A DNA stretch of 64,000 nucleotides, from assembly GCA_009809945.1 (NCBI GenBank), contig WTPW01000646.1:62035-126034 (forward strand), written 5' to 3'. Numbering within the stretch: the first letter of the stretch is position 1; every line of letters begins with the position of its first letter. Below, piece by piece: positions 48,131 to 59,895 of this stretch. Source of the stretch: Gigaspora margarita (lineage: Eukaryota; Glomeromycota; Glomeromycetes; Diversisporales; Gigasporaceae). The position numbers were made by a program, and so were the translations under genes. The notes under the pieces are model-generated. The model was not told the DNA's origin, made no database searches, and worked only from the letters and a program-made list of their open reading frames with translations.

Positions 48131-48300
48131 ACTTATCTCCTGTGTAAGTTTAGCAATAAAAATTTTAAATTGCTTAACTAGTATTGATTGATTATCATTG
48201 ATTACGGTGCATATAATTGGCAAATCTTTGTATATGCATATAATTTGAATCCCAAAATTTTTAGGGTATTCCAAAAATTACCTGATATGTTACTACTAGT

Positions 48301-48582
48301 CAGTGTTGTCATGAGACAGCTTTGGACAATAATTTGGACAATTTTGGACAATTTTGAACAATTAAATAAAGTAAAATTACTTGAAATTTTATTAAGATAA
48401 CTTATTTTAATTTTAACTGAAATGTGTTTAGCATCTAAAAAAATATATAGTTATATATATTTTTAAGATAGATTTATTAATTATTAAAGCCTGGACAAGC
48501 TTTGAACAATCTTGAACAGTTGGACAATTTTGGACGTGGACAAGCCAAGAAAGGCTGTGGACAGCCAAAACGTACAATACTG
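48301..48582. mobile_element. hAT-like MITE, copy 1 (282 bp)
   Basis: CAGTGTTGTCA... ending GTACAATACTG. The same family as 50841-51117 but in opposite orientation. Flanks CTACTAGT and CTACCAGG agree in 6 of 8 bases. Near both ends it carries TTTGGACAATTTTGGACAA words. Confidence 0.78.
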
Positions 48583-48599
48583 CTACCAGGTACAACACT

Positions 48600-48787
48600 G
48601 AAATTTTTATTTTTTTTTAAAAAAAATCAATAATGCATCCAAAAATTATATAACAAAACCACAAAAAAAAACAAAAAAGAAAGAAAAAAAGAGCAAATCT
48701 ATTTATTACTACTAGTACAAATCTGAAATTTTTTATTTTTTTTAAAAAAAATCAACAATGCATCCAAAAAATCATATAACAAAACCA

Positions 48788-48824
<37 letters not shown>

Positions 48825-48830
48825 AAATCA
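48600..48830. repeat. Two tandem units with a long poly-A
   Basis: TGCATCCAAAAA, ATATAACAAAACCACAAAAA and GAGCAAATC occur twice, in units of about 118 bp. The second contains an uninterrupted A run of about 34 from 48787. Confidence 0.75.
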
Positions 48831-50072
48831 TTGGTATCACTGCATTATGATATTATACTCTATTGGTGCCAACTTCAAATAAAAAAACCTCAAATAAAAA
48901 AAAAACTTCAAATAAAAAAAAACTTCAAATAAAAAAAAACTTAAAATAAAAATAACTTCTGATAAAAAAAAACAAACCTTCAAAAAAAAATAAAAAAAAT
49001 TTAAATGTAAAGCCACCAAATCTACCCATCCACTGTGACAAAGAATGACAAAAAAAACAATTTATCCAACCCGATATATATTTAAAACCCATCCTAATTG
49101 CTTTAATTTTTATTTGCTATCCAAGTAACTTAAACTGGCAGGTCTGATATCTCCCAAATGATAGTAACAACAGTGTATTCCACAGATAGTAAACCATGTG
49201 GCCTTCTGCCATATGATTTTACTATTATTCTGTGGAATATATCATATTATCTGATATTTTTTTAATAACAAGAAAGTATAATACATGATAAATATATGTG
49301 AAAATAAGTAGTATATAATGAATAAGATCACACAAACCAAACAAACTCATGGTTTTGTGGACCAATATTGCTTAACTTGCCATATAAACCTTATATACTC
49401 ATTGATTCGTTTCTGGTATAATACTTCATTCCTGGTAAGAAATATAAAGAATAAAATAAAAAATTAGAGCTCAAATATAAAAAATCCTAATTTTTTTTAT
49501 ATATAAAAACAAGTAAGTATTCTATCAAATAAGATTTTTGATATAGTTTACATTAGCCATGTGATACTATATAATTAATTTCCTTATTACTGTATTTTAT
49601 GAATTTGGTTTACCTCTTATTCTTCTACCAAAAAATAATCTAAGCCAGATGGATTGCTTTTTTATATAAATAATATTTACAATAATATTGACTATGTATT
49701 ATAATCCAATTCATCATTTATTTCATAAAAAATCCAACTATTAAAAGGCCTACTATCTAAACATGGCCATAGTTAATAGTATTACAAATTTCATCATATC
49801 TTTTTTTTTTTTTACCTTAATATATATTAGGTGCGTTTATGGCACTTTATTTAGTATATATGTAAAAATTTACAAATTTACAATTATTTAAGAAATTTTA
49901 AGGCTGATATAAGGCCTTTATTTACTGCATAAGGATCTGTTTAAGGACATTAAGTTCTCTGTTTAATTGATACATGACTAAAGTTGTAATGTTAAAATTG
50001 TTGATTATATTATTGTCCCATTTAGAAGAAGTATATAAGCACCAGATTTCATAAACTATATTAATGTTTACC
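48831..50072. other. Low-complexity intergenic DNA
   Basis: Repeats of CTTCAAATAAAAAAA at 48870-48990, and a hairpin at 49174-49240 (GTATTCCACAGATAGTAAAC and complement). No gene seen. Confidence 0.5.
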
Positions 50073-50284
50073 ATATCCTATCATAAATAAGTATCCCCTT
50101 TTTTGAAATTTTAAACTTAATAGTCTTAAAATTATTTAATTAAATTTAATAAAAATTTATTTATTTAAATTTTATAGATTTATAAAATTTAAATAAATAA
50201 ATTTTTATTAAATTTAATTAAATAATTGTTAAGAATGTTGAGTTTAAAATTTCAAAAAAGGGGTGCTTATTCATGATAGGATAT
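50073..50284. mobile_element. Hairpin MITE (212 bp), arms about 105 bp
   Basis: ATATCCTATCATAAATAAGT and complement of ATATCCTATCATGAATAAGC, arms running with few differences to a short loop at TATAGATTTATA near 50175. Confidence 0.8.
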
Positions 50285-50404
50285 AGTAACCATTTAACTG
50301 CTCTTTTAACACTTATTGGAAGAATTTGTGCAAGAGAAATAATATCATTAATAGTAGTAGATATCAATATAATTGAGATATTATTTAACATACAATAGTC
50401 TATA

Positions 50405-52560
50405 TTCTAAACCTGTTGACTGATGGGACACTCCAGAATAAAGTGTTCAATAGTCTGGAGTTCCTCTTCATACCATATACAATTACTACTTTCTGTTGAG
50501 ATTATTTTTCTCAAGCGATAACCTAAAGGAAGTGCTCTGTAAAGAAGTTACTATAGTATATCTACCTTTTTGTTAGGTATCCAATTACAATGAAGTGGAA
50601 TTGTTGAGCTTGGAAGTTCCTTAATCAAATTATTTTGTGTAATTGAAGTAGAAATTGATTTATTTCTAAGGAATTGAACTACCTTCTTAATTGAATATGT
50701 ATTGCCTTGTTCATGTACTAGTGATATAGATTCAAGAACCCAGGGCTATGATTCTTTATTTTTACTGATAGTTCCTTCTATTTTTTTTCAGGCTTTGACA
50801 AATAGCTCTATCTAGATAGTCATGATTTGGTACTTATGGGCAGTGTTGTACATTTTGGTGTTCACACCTTTTTTGGCTTGTTCATGTCCAAAATTTTCCA
50901 AATGTCCAAGATTGTCCAAAGCTGTCCAGGCTTTAATAATTAACAAATCTATTTAAAAAATATATAACTATATATTTTTTTAGGTGCTAAACACATTTCA
51001 GTTAAAATTAAAATAGGTTATCTTAATAAAATTTTAAGTAATATTACTTTATTTAATTGTTCAAAATTGTCCAAAATTGTCCAAATCATTGTCCAAAGCT
51101 GTCCTGTAACAACACTGCTTATGGGCTTGGATGATAGAGCTGTAGCTATTGAAATTTCTCTACTATTAAAGATCTGTTGTTCTATTATATTTCATTCTAT
51201 TTTTGCTCATAAAAAGTTCCTAGTTAAAAGTTTAATCCATATATTAGCTTTACAAGCTATTAAGATGTCTTAGAGTACAGGAGCTTGTAAGCCAAAAGTG
51301 GAGTAGAATTGCTAAAATATAGAATATTGTAGTAATATATTTGTATTACATTTAATACTTTTTATTATGATTTTATTGAGTTCTATACTTGCTTACTAGA
51401 AGGAGGCAAAAGAGTAGCCATGTACTAGATACATAATATAACTAATGTATTAATAATAAGGATGTGGCCTTTGAGGAATAAATGATGATTATTTACGTTG
51501 TCTACAATTTGCTTTAATCTCTAAATAGTTTTAGACCAAAGAGAATTTGGAGCATATCCTTTGTTATTTACAGTGTACCCAAGTATTGTAACTATTTTAT
51601 TTCATTTAAGAATTTTAAAGTTTTTCATGCCTGAAAGTTGTGTATTTTTTGCTTTTTCTGTAAGTAGAGCAAGAATAGATTTATTTTTATTTACTTTTGC
51701 ATTTGAGGATTTTTCATATAAAGCTAGAATTTCATTAAAAACAGTTCAATCTATATTTGATCCTAGCTCTATATAAGATCATTAACATAAGCTGCTGCTC
51801 TAAATGAATTATTTTGTATAGTAATACCTTGAATTTTATTGGTAAGTTTCTGTAAAAAAGGTTCAAATGCTAAAATATATAGCAAAGGTAAAAGAGGATC
51901 TCCTTGACATACACCTCTATTCATATCAAAAGGTTCTGAAAGCATTCCATTATCTATAATATGTGCATGCTGTTTATTAAAAAGATTTGCAATTACTGAT
52001 ATAAAATTGGAAGAGAAGCCTATTTGTTGTAAGATAAGAATAAGAAAGTTATAGTTTACTTGATCAAAAGCTTTCTGTTGATCTAGAAACATTAACCAGT
52101 TAGACATATTCTGGTCTGTAATATTTCTCATTGTAGTAATTATATCAAATGCAGTATCTATAATGGATCTTCTTGCAATAAAACCTTGTTGGTGTGAACC
52201 AATTATTTTATGACAAATTGGATTTAAATGATTAGCCAAAATCTTCATAAAGATTTTGGCATCACTATTTACCAAGAATATTGGTCTCCAGTTATTTACA
52301 TTTTCTAAGTTATCAGGTATAAGTATAATGAGATTTTTGCACCAGGAAGTAGGAAGTTCTTCAAATTTAAGCACTTTGTTGAAGATTTTGGTCAGAATAG
52401 GAGTTATAATTTCTGTGGTATCTTTATAGAACTCATATGTGAGTCCATCTGCACCAGGTGTTTTATAATTTGGTAACTATTGAATGACTTCTAACACTTC
52501 TTCTGTTATTTGTTTTGTTAGTAGTATATTTTGGCTTGATGAAACTATCATATCTTTTTT
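50405..52560 (-). pseudogene. LINE-type (non-LTR) reverse transcriptase, decayed
   Basis: Minus strand, 5' to 3': YKTPGADGLTYEFYKDTTEI (about 52475-52415), ELPTSWCKNLIILIPDNLEN and NNWRPI, QQGFIARRSIIDTAFDIITT, LDQQKAFDQV, GVCQGDPLLPLLYILAFEPF (about 51925-51865), then AAYVNDLI where the active-site YADD is expected. After shifts follow LYEKSSNAKVNKNKSILALL and, at the 3' end (about 50530-50410), LPLGYRLRKIISTE and CIWYEEELQTIEHFILEC, the usual cysteine/histidine tail of such elements. The first active-site Asp reads Asn. Stops, frameshifts and a MITE at 50841 confirm it is dead. The endonuclease part upstream is not seen. Confidence 0.87.
50841..51117. mobile_element. hAT-like MITE, copy 2 (277 bp), inside the LINE
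   Basis: CAGTGTTGTACATTTTGG and complement of CAGTGTTGTTACAGG, perfect 8-bp duplication CTTATGGG at 50833-50840 and 51118-51125. It is inverted relative to 48301-48582. Confidence 0.9.
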
Positions 52561-53819
52561 TAAATAGTTTAAATAGGATTTGAATAAAAAAAATATAAAC
52601 AATCATTGCATATTCTAAAAAATTTCTGCCATTATCTGGTTTATCCTATCTAAAGAATTATATCCACTAAGAATTTCATTAGTTCCTTAAACCTTCACGA
52701 CTATTACTCTATATATTTTTTCTTACATAAATTCTAAATTTAGTAAAACCATCATTACTTCCATGAAGAAATAATTTAAATTCATAAAAGATTATTCGTT
52801 AAAAATAAAAATTAGCTTTTCTATCAATAATTTGCAATTACAGCTGTAGCGTATAATCAATAACTTTTGAATAGGTAGTAATGTTGATGTTTACAATTTT
52901 GGATAGCTGTGAATTTGATATAATGTTTTAATGGAAAATTTAATTACAAGCAAATCCAACATTGGTCCGTATATTCATATTTATATTGTGCATCAGAAAA
53001 ACAATTGTTTTATATCAATATTATGATGATTGTTTGACTAGGATTAACAAATCTGCTGAAACTATTTATTTATTCTAACCTTTCTTCAAACTATTGTAAT
53101 CATTATATTCATACTTAGAGATAATTAATGTGCATTTTTTCTCAAGAATTATATAGTAAAAATTTGCCAGTTCCAGATATTAAAGAAATATTGCCAACGC
53201 AGTTTCATGCATATGTGTTAATGAGCATTAGTGCGCTTTTATAGGTATGATTCCGCTTCATGTGTATGATATTTCATCAAATTTAAATAGAAAACATCAA
53301 CTAGTAAAAACATAATCAGAAAGACTCAAATATAATCAATAATTATTTATCTACTGAAAGACTTAAATAAATTATTCATTTCTACTTTAACTTTGGTTTA
53401 ATTTTAAGTATAATGACTATTTGGGCTAGGTGTATTTAAGTCTTATAATAAATTTTTTAAGGGGCTACATACTGGCTACACGGCAAAATTTTATTAATAC
53501 AACTACTCATGTGTTTTAAGTAAAAAATGATCCTAAAATCATTCTAACTTTATTTATGTAAAAAATTACTTTTGAAAAAATTGTCAATTTGGTCAATTTA
53601 TTCTGACATTGTTGATTACTAAAATTTTAGAATTATATAATTAACATCAAATATACTGTATTTTATAAAATTTTCTGCCAATAAAATAAAATAGGCGCCG
53701 TGCCCTGCATTGTTTATACATCGCATCTTAATGATTGACCAATGAAGTTTCAAGATCAGGTGCAACATAGCACAATCCGAAAGATTCAAACAAACGATCA
53801 TTTTGACAAAGTTAAATTT
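52561..53819. other. Intergenic, no gene seen
   Basis: AT-rich. It may include eroded upstream LINE sequence just above 52560, but no motif supports that. The open frame at 53619-53801 is unsupported. Confidence 0.45.
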
Positions 53820-53930
53820 TACATGAAACTATCTTTCTCCCTCTAACAAAAAAAATTCCTTGTAAAATTTTAGTATAAAGACCTATTCTTCCATACCCTA
53901 ACTCTAACCCTAACCCTAACTAACAAAAAC
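53820..53930 (+). promoter_or_regulatory. Telobox composite block, copy f
   Basis: CTCCCTCTAACAAAAAAAAT, TTCCTTGTAAAATTTTAGTA, then ACCCTAACTCTAACCCTAAC with four CCCTAA-like units, the longest run in the window. It points toward the 3' end of the convergent gene at 54101, so it is not that gene's promoter. Confidence 0.5.
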
Positions 53931-54100
53931 CCCGGTTTATATACATATAATGATGATCGACAATCAGATCGAAATAAGCACATCGCTAGTAGCGACGAAT
54001 AGATTTATCCAATAAAATATGATTTTAAAAATATTTACAAAATTCTTATGAAGAACCCGATTTTCACATTATATAAACTAATCAATTATACAGAGACACT

Positions 54101-54997
54101 TCATTTCCTATCGGGTACATTTTCATACCTTATTTCATTATGTTCCTGAGATGGTTTATAAAATAAACATACCCAAATTGTGGCAAAAATTATAACTAGT
54201 ATACCTGTTATACTATCAAGTATTTTAATAAATGACGGTGACCCTGGATCATTGATAGGGCGTATAGGAAATCTTTTTGTTATAGTTTCTGTTGCCGTTG
54301 TTGTTACCATTGTCGTTACAGGTGTTGATACAGTAAGTATTTTTGTTTTAATAAAAGTTGTTGTTTCCGTTGTCGTTACAGGTGTTGTTACAGTAATGAT
54401 TATTATTTTAGTAATAGTTGTTGTTTCCGTTGTCGTTACAGGTGTTGTTACAGTAAAGATTTTTGTTTTAGTAAGAGTTGTTGTTTCCGTTGTCGTTACA
54501 GGTGTTGTTACAGTAAGGGTTTTTGTTTTAATAAGAGTTGCTGTTTCCGTTGTTGTTTCCGTTGTTGTTACCGTTGTCATTACAGGTATTGTTACAGTGA
54601 GTATTTTGGTTTTAATAAGAGTAGTTGTCACAGATGTCGTTAAAGTTTCTGTCACATGCTTTGTTACAGTAACTGTTGTAGGTTGACATGTTAATTTTCC
54701 ACAGCATGCACATGATACTCTATAACCATATTCACAGGTTCCGCCAAAAGGATTACATTCATATACATTGTTCGGATTGCATCCTGATGTTTAAAAAAAA
54801 AAAATAAAATAAAAAACTAATAAAACAGAAAAGTTTTGATTTATTTACGTACCGATTTGACCCCCACAATATTGTCCCTGTGGAAGTTTAGGACATCTAC
54901 ATGGAGTATTATAGTCACATTTATAAATTGCTTGATTGTGAACAGAAGAAATAAAGAATATAAGAAACAACAAAATTAAAAGGTATTTGAAATCCAT
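54101..54997 (-). CDS. Threonine-rich single-pass cell-surface protein
   Basis: Two exons, 54997-54853 and 54783-54101, intron GTACGT...CATCAG, 275 aa, complete. Layout: signal peptide (about 1-22, KYLLILLFLIFFISS); a cysteine-rich domain (about 26-83, 11 Cys, including CRCPKLPQGQYC and CEYGYRVSCACCGKLTC); a threonine/valine stalk (about 85-220) made of 20-residue repeats of the type TVTTPVTTTETTT followed by K-T; one membrane span near 233-254 (ITGILVIIFATIWVCLF); and a short charged tail. The 60-bp DNA periodicity of the stalk is exact in places. The stalk should be heavily O-mannosylated. This is a plausible wall sensor or adhesin-like protein, but no family is recognised. The open frame on the opposite strand (54180-54686) is only the mirror of the repeat. 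Confidence 0.9.
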
Positions 54998-55929
54998 TTA
55001 AATGAGAAAAAAATTGCATACAAGTTCTTTTATAGTATTTTAAAAACAAAAATATGTACAGCATTTTTATTTTAAATATACACACTTTTGACAATCATTA
55101 TATTTGGCTGGATATTAAACTTTATTAGAATTGCTTATGCAGTGCTAATGATGTTAATGTAATTAAAATTAGCGATGCATAGCATCACCTGGTGGTTTTC
55201 CATCTGCATAAAGCAGGCCAACAATTATCACAAGTTTTTATACATAATTATAGAATTAGCCATGTTTTAATCAGCCGGTGGCATAAAGCAGGTCGGCGAA
55301 AACGACAGGGTTCTACCAAGGGAAGGAGATTTGATGAGAATCTGGATCACTTTCTCCGAATGTAGGTAAAATCCTATACTGCATACTTGTAACTTCTTAT
55401 ATCCAGCTTGGCGTTCTTGTGCTTAATGAATCTTACGCCTGACTTCCAAAACAAGCAGCGTATTAAACTATACTTACCCACTCCGTTCCATTGTTATTAG
55501 CAGGTTCAAGAGTTGTTAATGCCAGGTTAGAAGCAAGATGCCTCATGTGAATATCATTGTTTAGACTATCTTATCGATCTATTGATCTTTTTTAACATAG
55601 GTTACTATATTACATGAAAGCTAATTTGTGTGAATTAATCTAATTTAAAGTTTGTCCGATCACGTTACGCAAAAATTATGTCTTTGACGCATCTGCATAG
55701 ATCATATATTTTGTCACTGACGAAATGATGAAACTATAATGTTTCGTCAGGTCACGTGAGTTTGTCAGGCATCTTTGCATAGACGAAGAGCTTAATTTTG
55801 GTCTGCATGTACGTACGTACGTAGCCTGGTTCGAGACAACAATTAATTTTTTGCTTCCCTACTCTAGCTTTGGCTATTTTTACTTTCATGATAAATAATT
55901 TATATCATATATTATATATATAAATTGAT
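54998..55929. other. Upstream region of the surface-protein gene, no other gene seen
   Basis: Contains the likely promoter of the minus-strand gene. At 55650-55790 GACGCATC, GACGAAATGATG and GTTTCGTCAGGTCACGTGAG resemble the TGACGCA-rich segment at 26360-26490. GTACGTACGTACGTA occurs at 55809. Confidence 0.45.
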
Positions 55930-56200
55930 ATCTTTATTTTTTCATTGAAAAATGGTCCATTCAAAATTCTATCTTAAGTCATGTAATGTAACCAGATCAT
56001 GCAATTTATTATCATCCCATGGATCAATATTTGGTGCAAGCTATTATTTAACTATGTATGATCGTTTTAATCGAGATGGAACATGTTGGAATTGTAAAGG
56101 ATCATACGAAAAACGAATTAGAAATGCATCTTATGATAATGGAGCATCATATTTTTCAGTGGATGAATATGAAATATTCCAAATTAATAAAAGATCCTAA
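55930..56200 (+). pseudogene. TLDc 3' fragment, copy G
   Basis: Begins abruptly at the FIFSLKN position of TLDc and keeps MYDRFNRDGTCWNCKGSYEK, RIRNASYDNGASYFSVDEYE and FQINKRS before a stop. There is a base missing near 55953 and no upstream domains. Confidence 0.8.
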
Positions 56201-58660
56201 AGGTTTTAGGTTAATTAATTCATTGAATAACATTTTATTTATCAATATTTTGAAATAAATTATTTATTATAGTTTAAAATGTGACTCCAGATTAATAATA
56301 AATTTGCAGTTTTATCTAGAATAAAATTATTTCATTTAGTTGTCTGTTTACTTTTAAAATTTTCCTAATTTCTATTATTTTTGTGAAATTAGGATTATAA
56401 ATGTATATTTAACATATTTAACTGAAACGTTATTTTCATTCGTAAATTTTGTTGATATTAATTCAAATAAGATCAGTTGTTTCCTGAAAATTATATGTTA
56501 ACATACACGCATCTTGTCCAATATTTACTTTATCGTTTCCATTGATCATACCAGCGCAACTTTACCTTTTAATCATGATCGGGCAACATGGATATCACCT
56601 CCTTCAATTATTATGAAGTGGAACCAACCTTTGAAAATAGTCTGAAAATGAAAAGACGTAAACTACCTTTGAAAATAGTCTGAAGTGAAAAGACGTAAAC
56701 AATAAGAATTAAATATCAAAGTTGTCCAAAGCATATTATTACTGAAATACGAACGCTGTCATATCAAATCGAGATTATTTCAACAAAACCTGAAAACATC
56801 GGCATAAAACACAATTAATTGTGTAAACCAGAATTCTGTATCTGGAATAATAATATTTCAATCGATTTTGTCAGACTTCCATATTCATAAAATGATTCAG
56901 AGTATTCGGTCAAATAACGGAAATAGCGTATACTTTATTCCTATGTAAAGTCATAATCTAAAAAAAGTGTCAGCTCAAATGCAATAATAATATTAATAAC
57001 AATAGTGCATTAATTTTAATTAAAATGTAAAAGTTCATCATAATGCTAATATCCTATGATGCTTTGAATAAATTATTTATTTTATTTAATGTCAAATATA
57101 TTTACAATATATTTGATTATTTGTTTTAACATATATATGTGTGGGTTAAATTTAACTAATAAAAACATATTAGCTATAAAATTATTTTTTTGTTGATACA
57201 ATTCTTTAAAAGTTCTAATATAATATCCGATGCAAAAATTTAATTATAGTCTTAGTCATATCTAAATATCTTTTTACATTATGGAACTACAATCTTAACA
57301 GCATGCCACTTTTCTTGCGTGAAACATCTTCTGACCTTATACAAGGCACAAACTTTATGCAGGAATTGATACATAAGAGTCATTATAAGAATACTAAAGA
57401 TGTATAACTGAAATAAACATGGGAATTTAAATGAAAATATTTGTACGTAAGTATTAGCTATATTCAAAAGGCAATTCTGATTCGTAGATACCTCCATTCA
57501 TCATAGAGAATTATAATATTTTCTTGCGTATGCAGATATGATACATAAGAGCTATTATAAGGTTCAAATCTATGATTTTAATTCATCAAATATGATATTT
57601 TTAAAACATATCCTTGTAAAATAGTTGAAGAGAACTTAGAAGGCTTGCCATTTCGAGTAATTTATCAAACACTTGGATGTTAACAGATCTTCTGTAGGTC
57701 GAGTTCTTAAACAATTTCAAAAGTATAGCTGTGTTGAAGAATTACTGTCACTTTAAATAAGCATTATATAGTACTATAAGTATAATAACTTTTCTTTGAT
57801 TTTTATTATAATTATTAAGATATTGTCAGCAAATATTATTAAAATCTTGACTTCTTATTTCAACTTTGTTGCATTTTTTTTTCTTTAACCATAAACTCTT
57901 GATCGTATTTAAAGGCAAATCGTGATTAAATAGCATAAAGTTCATAATAAAATTGTTGGAAGTTAATATGGTTTTTTATAATGATGGAATGCAGCTAAAT
58001 TACAATACAGAATTTTTGTGGCAAGTAAATCTCAATTAAGTTTCTAAAAAGCATTGTAAAGAAGTTATTCGTTTTAATAATGGTAGAATTATTGAAATCG
58101 GTTTAGAAGAACAGGAGTTATTGGCATTTTTCCCTTCGTAACTATATGATTTTTACTTATTGCCGGGAACTTTTGTGTTCAAGGATTAGATGAAGATAAT
58201 AGTAGTTCCCTGCCGATTTTATGGGTATTACGTATTACAAAAACCCAGTTTGACAATTTTTCAAAAATTGGTTTACTTGATTTTTATATTCAATAAAACA
58301 GTTTACTATAATTACCCATATAGCCAAAAATTCACAAAACGAACTTGAAATAGAAAATTATATATTTGCTTTTATTTGTAGATCGTTTAAATTCGATTTA
58401 CTCAATTGTTTATATGTTATTAAGATAGTCCCAGAACTTTAGTGAAGATCTAATAATTGGCAAGGATTGTCTTTGTTTTTGTACAAACTAATCATGCAAT
58501 ACATATTGGATAAAGAGAAAATTTAATAAAGGTTTTGAAAGAGTTGATATTGCGAATGTAATGATATTGATCAAACAATGTGTTTCATAGTAACAAAAAT
58601 TGTTTATATACTGATCATGCATCAATCACCGAAATCAATAACTTACAGAATAGATTTCGG
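56201..58660. repeat. Segmental duplication, block X2 (partner of 18.8-24.3 kb)
   Basis: Matches block X1 in order but without the Mutator-like MITE and the 2.7 kb insertion. No gene seen; the frame at 57279-57497 is not conserved in X1. Confidence 0.65.
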
Positions 58661-59090
58661 CAAATTTTTTTAGGACGTCCCAAAATTTATGAAATTAAGT
58701 GATAAATAAACGCAACTTGATGTAGTTATGAAGGTTAAAGGTACTGATAAAATTCTTGGTAGTTATATTACTATCGGTTGGGGTAAATCGGCTAATTTTA
58801 GTTATAGAAGTTGCAATAATTGCTTTATTTTTTCATTAAAAAAAATGGTACTATTCAAAGTTCTATCTTAAGTCGTGTAATACAACCAGAACATGCAATT
58901 TATTATCATCTGGATGACCATGGTCCAATATTTGGTGCAGGTTGTGATTTAACTATGTATAATCGTTTTAACAGAGATGGTGCATGTTGGAATTGTAAAG
59001 GATCATACGAAAACGAATTAGAAATGCCTCTTATGAAAATGATGGAAAATCATATTTTCAGTGGATGAATATAAAAAATATTCCAAACTA
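58660..59090 (+). pseudogene. TLDc 3' fragment, copy H
   Basis: Begins at the KLSDK-TQLDVVMKVKGTDKIL position, with TAA in place of AAG-CAA-type codons near 58708, then SILSRVIQPEHAIYYHLDDH, FGAGCDLTMYNRFNRDGACW and a shift before the end. Sister of copy B. Confidence 0.8.
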
Positions 59091-59895
59091 TAAAAAATCC
59101 TAAAAGTTTTAGCCTAATTAATTCATTGAAAAAAAATTTTTTTTATTAACATTTTAAATAAACTATTATTATAGTTTAAGATGTGACAGATTTTATCTAA
59201 AAAAGTTATTCCATTTAGTCGTTTTAGTAGTGATATTTGTTTTCTTTTAAATATTCCTTAATTTTTGCGAAATTAGGGTTATAAATATACCGACATAATC
59301 TATTTATTTGAAACTTTAATTAATTTCGATCTTGGTATGAATTTAGATAAGATCAGTTGTTTCCCGAAAGATTTCTGTATTATGATTTTTAAGGTTATCA
59401 TGTTATGGGACTTTTACGTATTGAACTAGAACAATATCATAGAAAGAAATTAAGTTGAATTACATGATGATATTTATTGTTTTGATTATTCGATTAAAAG
59501 CTTATTAGTTATGTAAAGAATTTATATTAAAATTTCTTGTTTTCGTGGCAACACACATATATGAGATTCTGGAACAAACTAAAGGTTTGTTTTCCGAGAT
59601 CTCTTCGGTTTGTCCTAAGGATTACGTTATCCTCGAAATATGATCCGAACAGATGTAAATTTCTGGAGAGTTAGATATAACACGCATCATTTTTAGATCC
59701 ACATTTTGAAGCAGTAATTAAGGTTCGAGGCACGGATTTTTTGATTTAAGGGCATTCACTATAGGCATGCCTTGAACCTAGCTTCTACGTTACACTATCG
59801 AACGTTACATTCATTGTCGACCAATTCAGGAAATTTAGGCGCTCTTTATATTGATGTTAATCAAATAACGACTAAAAATTTTATACACATTTAAA
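59091..59895. other. Intergenic upstream of copy I
   Basis: Matches 25360-26560 with deletions. TTAAGGTTCGAGGCACGG lies near 59730. No gene. Confidence 0.45.

Noticed and set aside
54180-54686. Long plus-strand open frame of 168 residues, Val-rich
   Set aside because: It is the exact mirror of the threonine-repeat gene on the minus strand, which has a signal peptide, matching splice phases and a membrane span; the plus frame has none.
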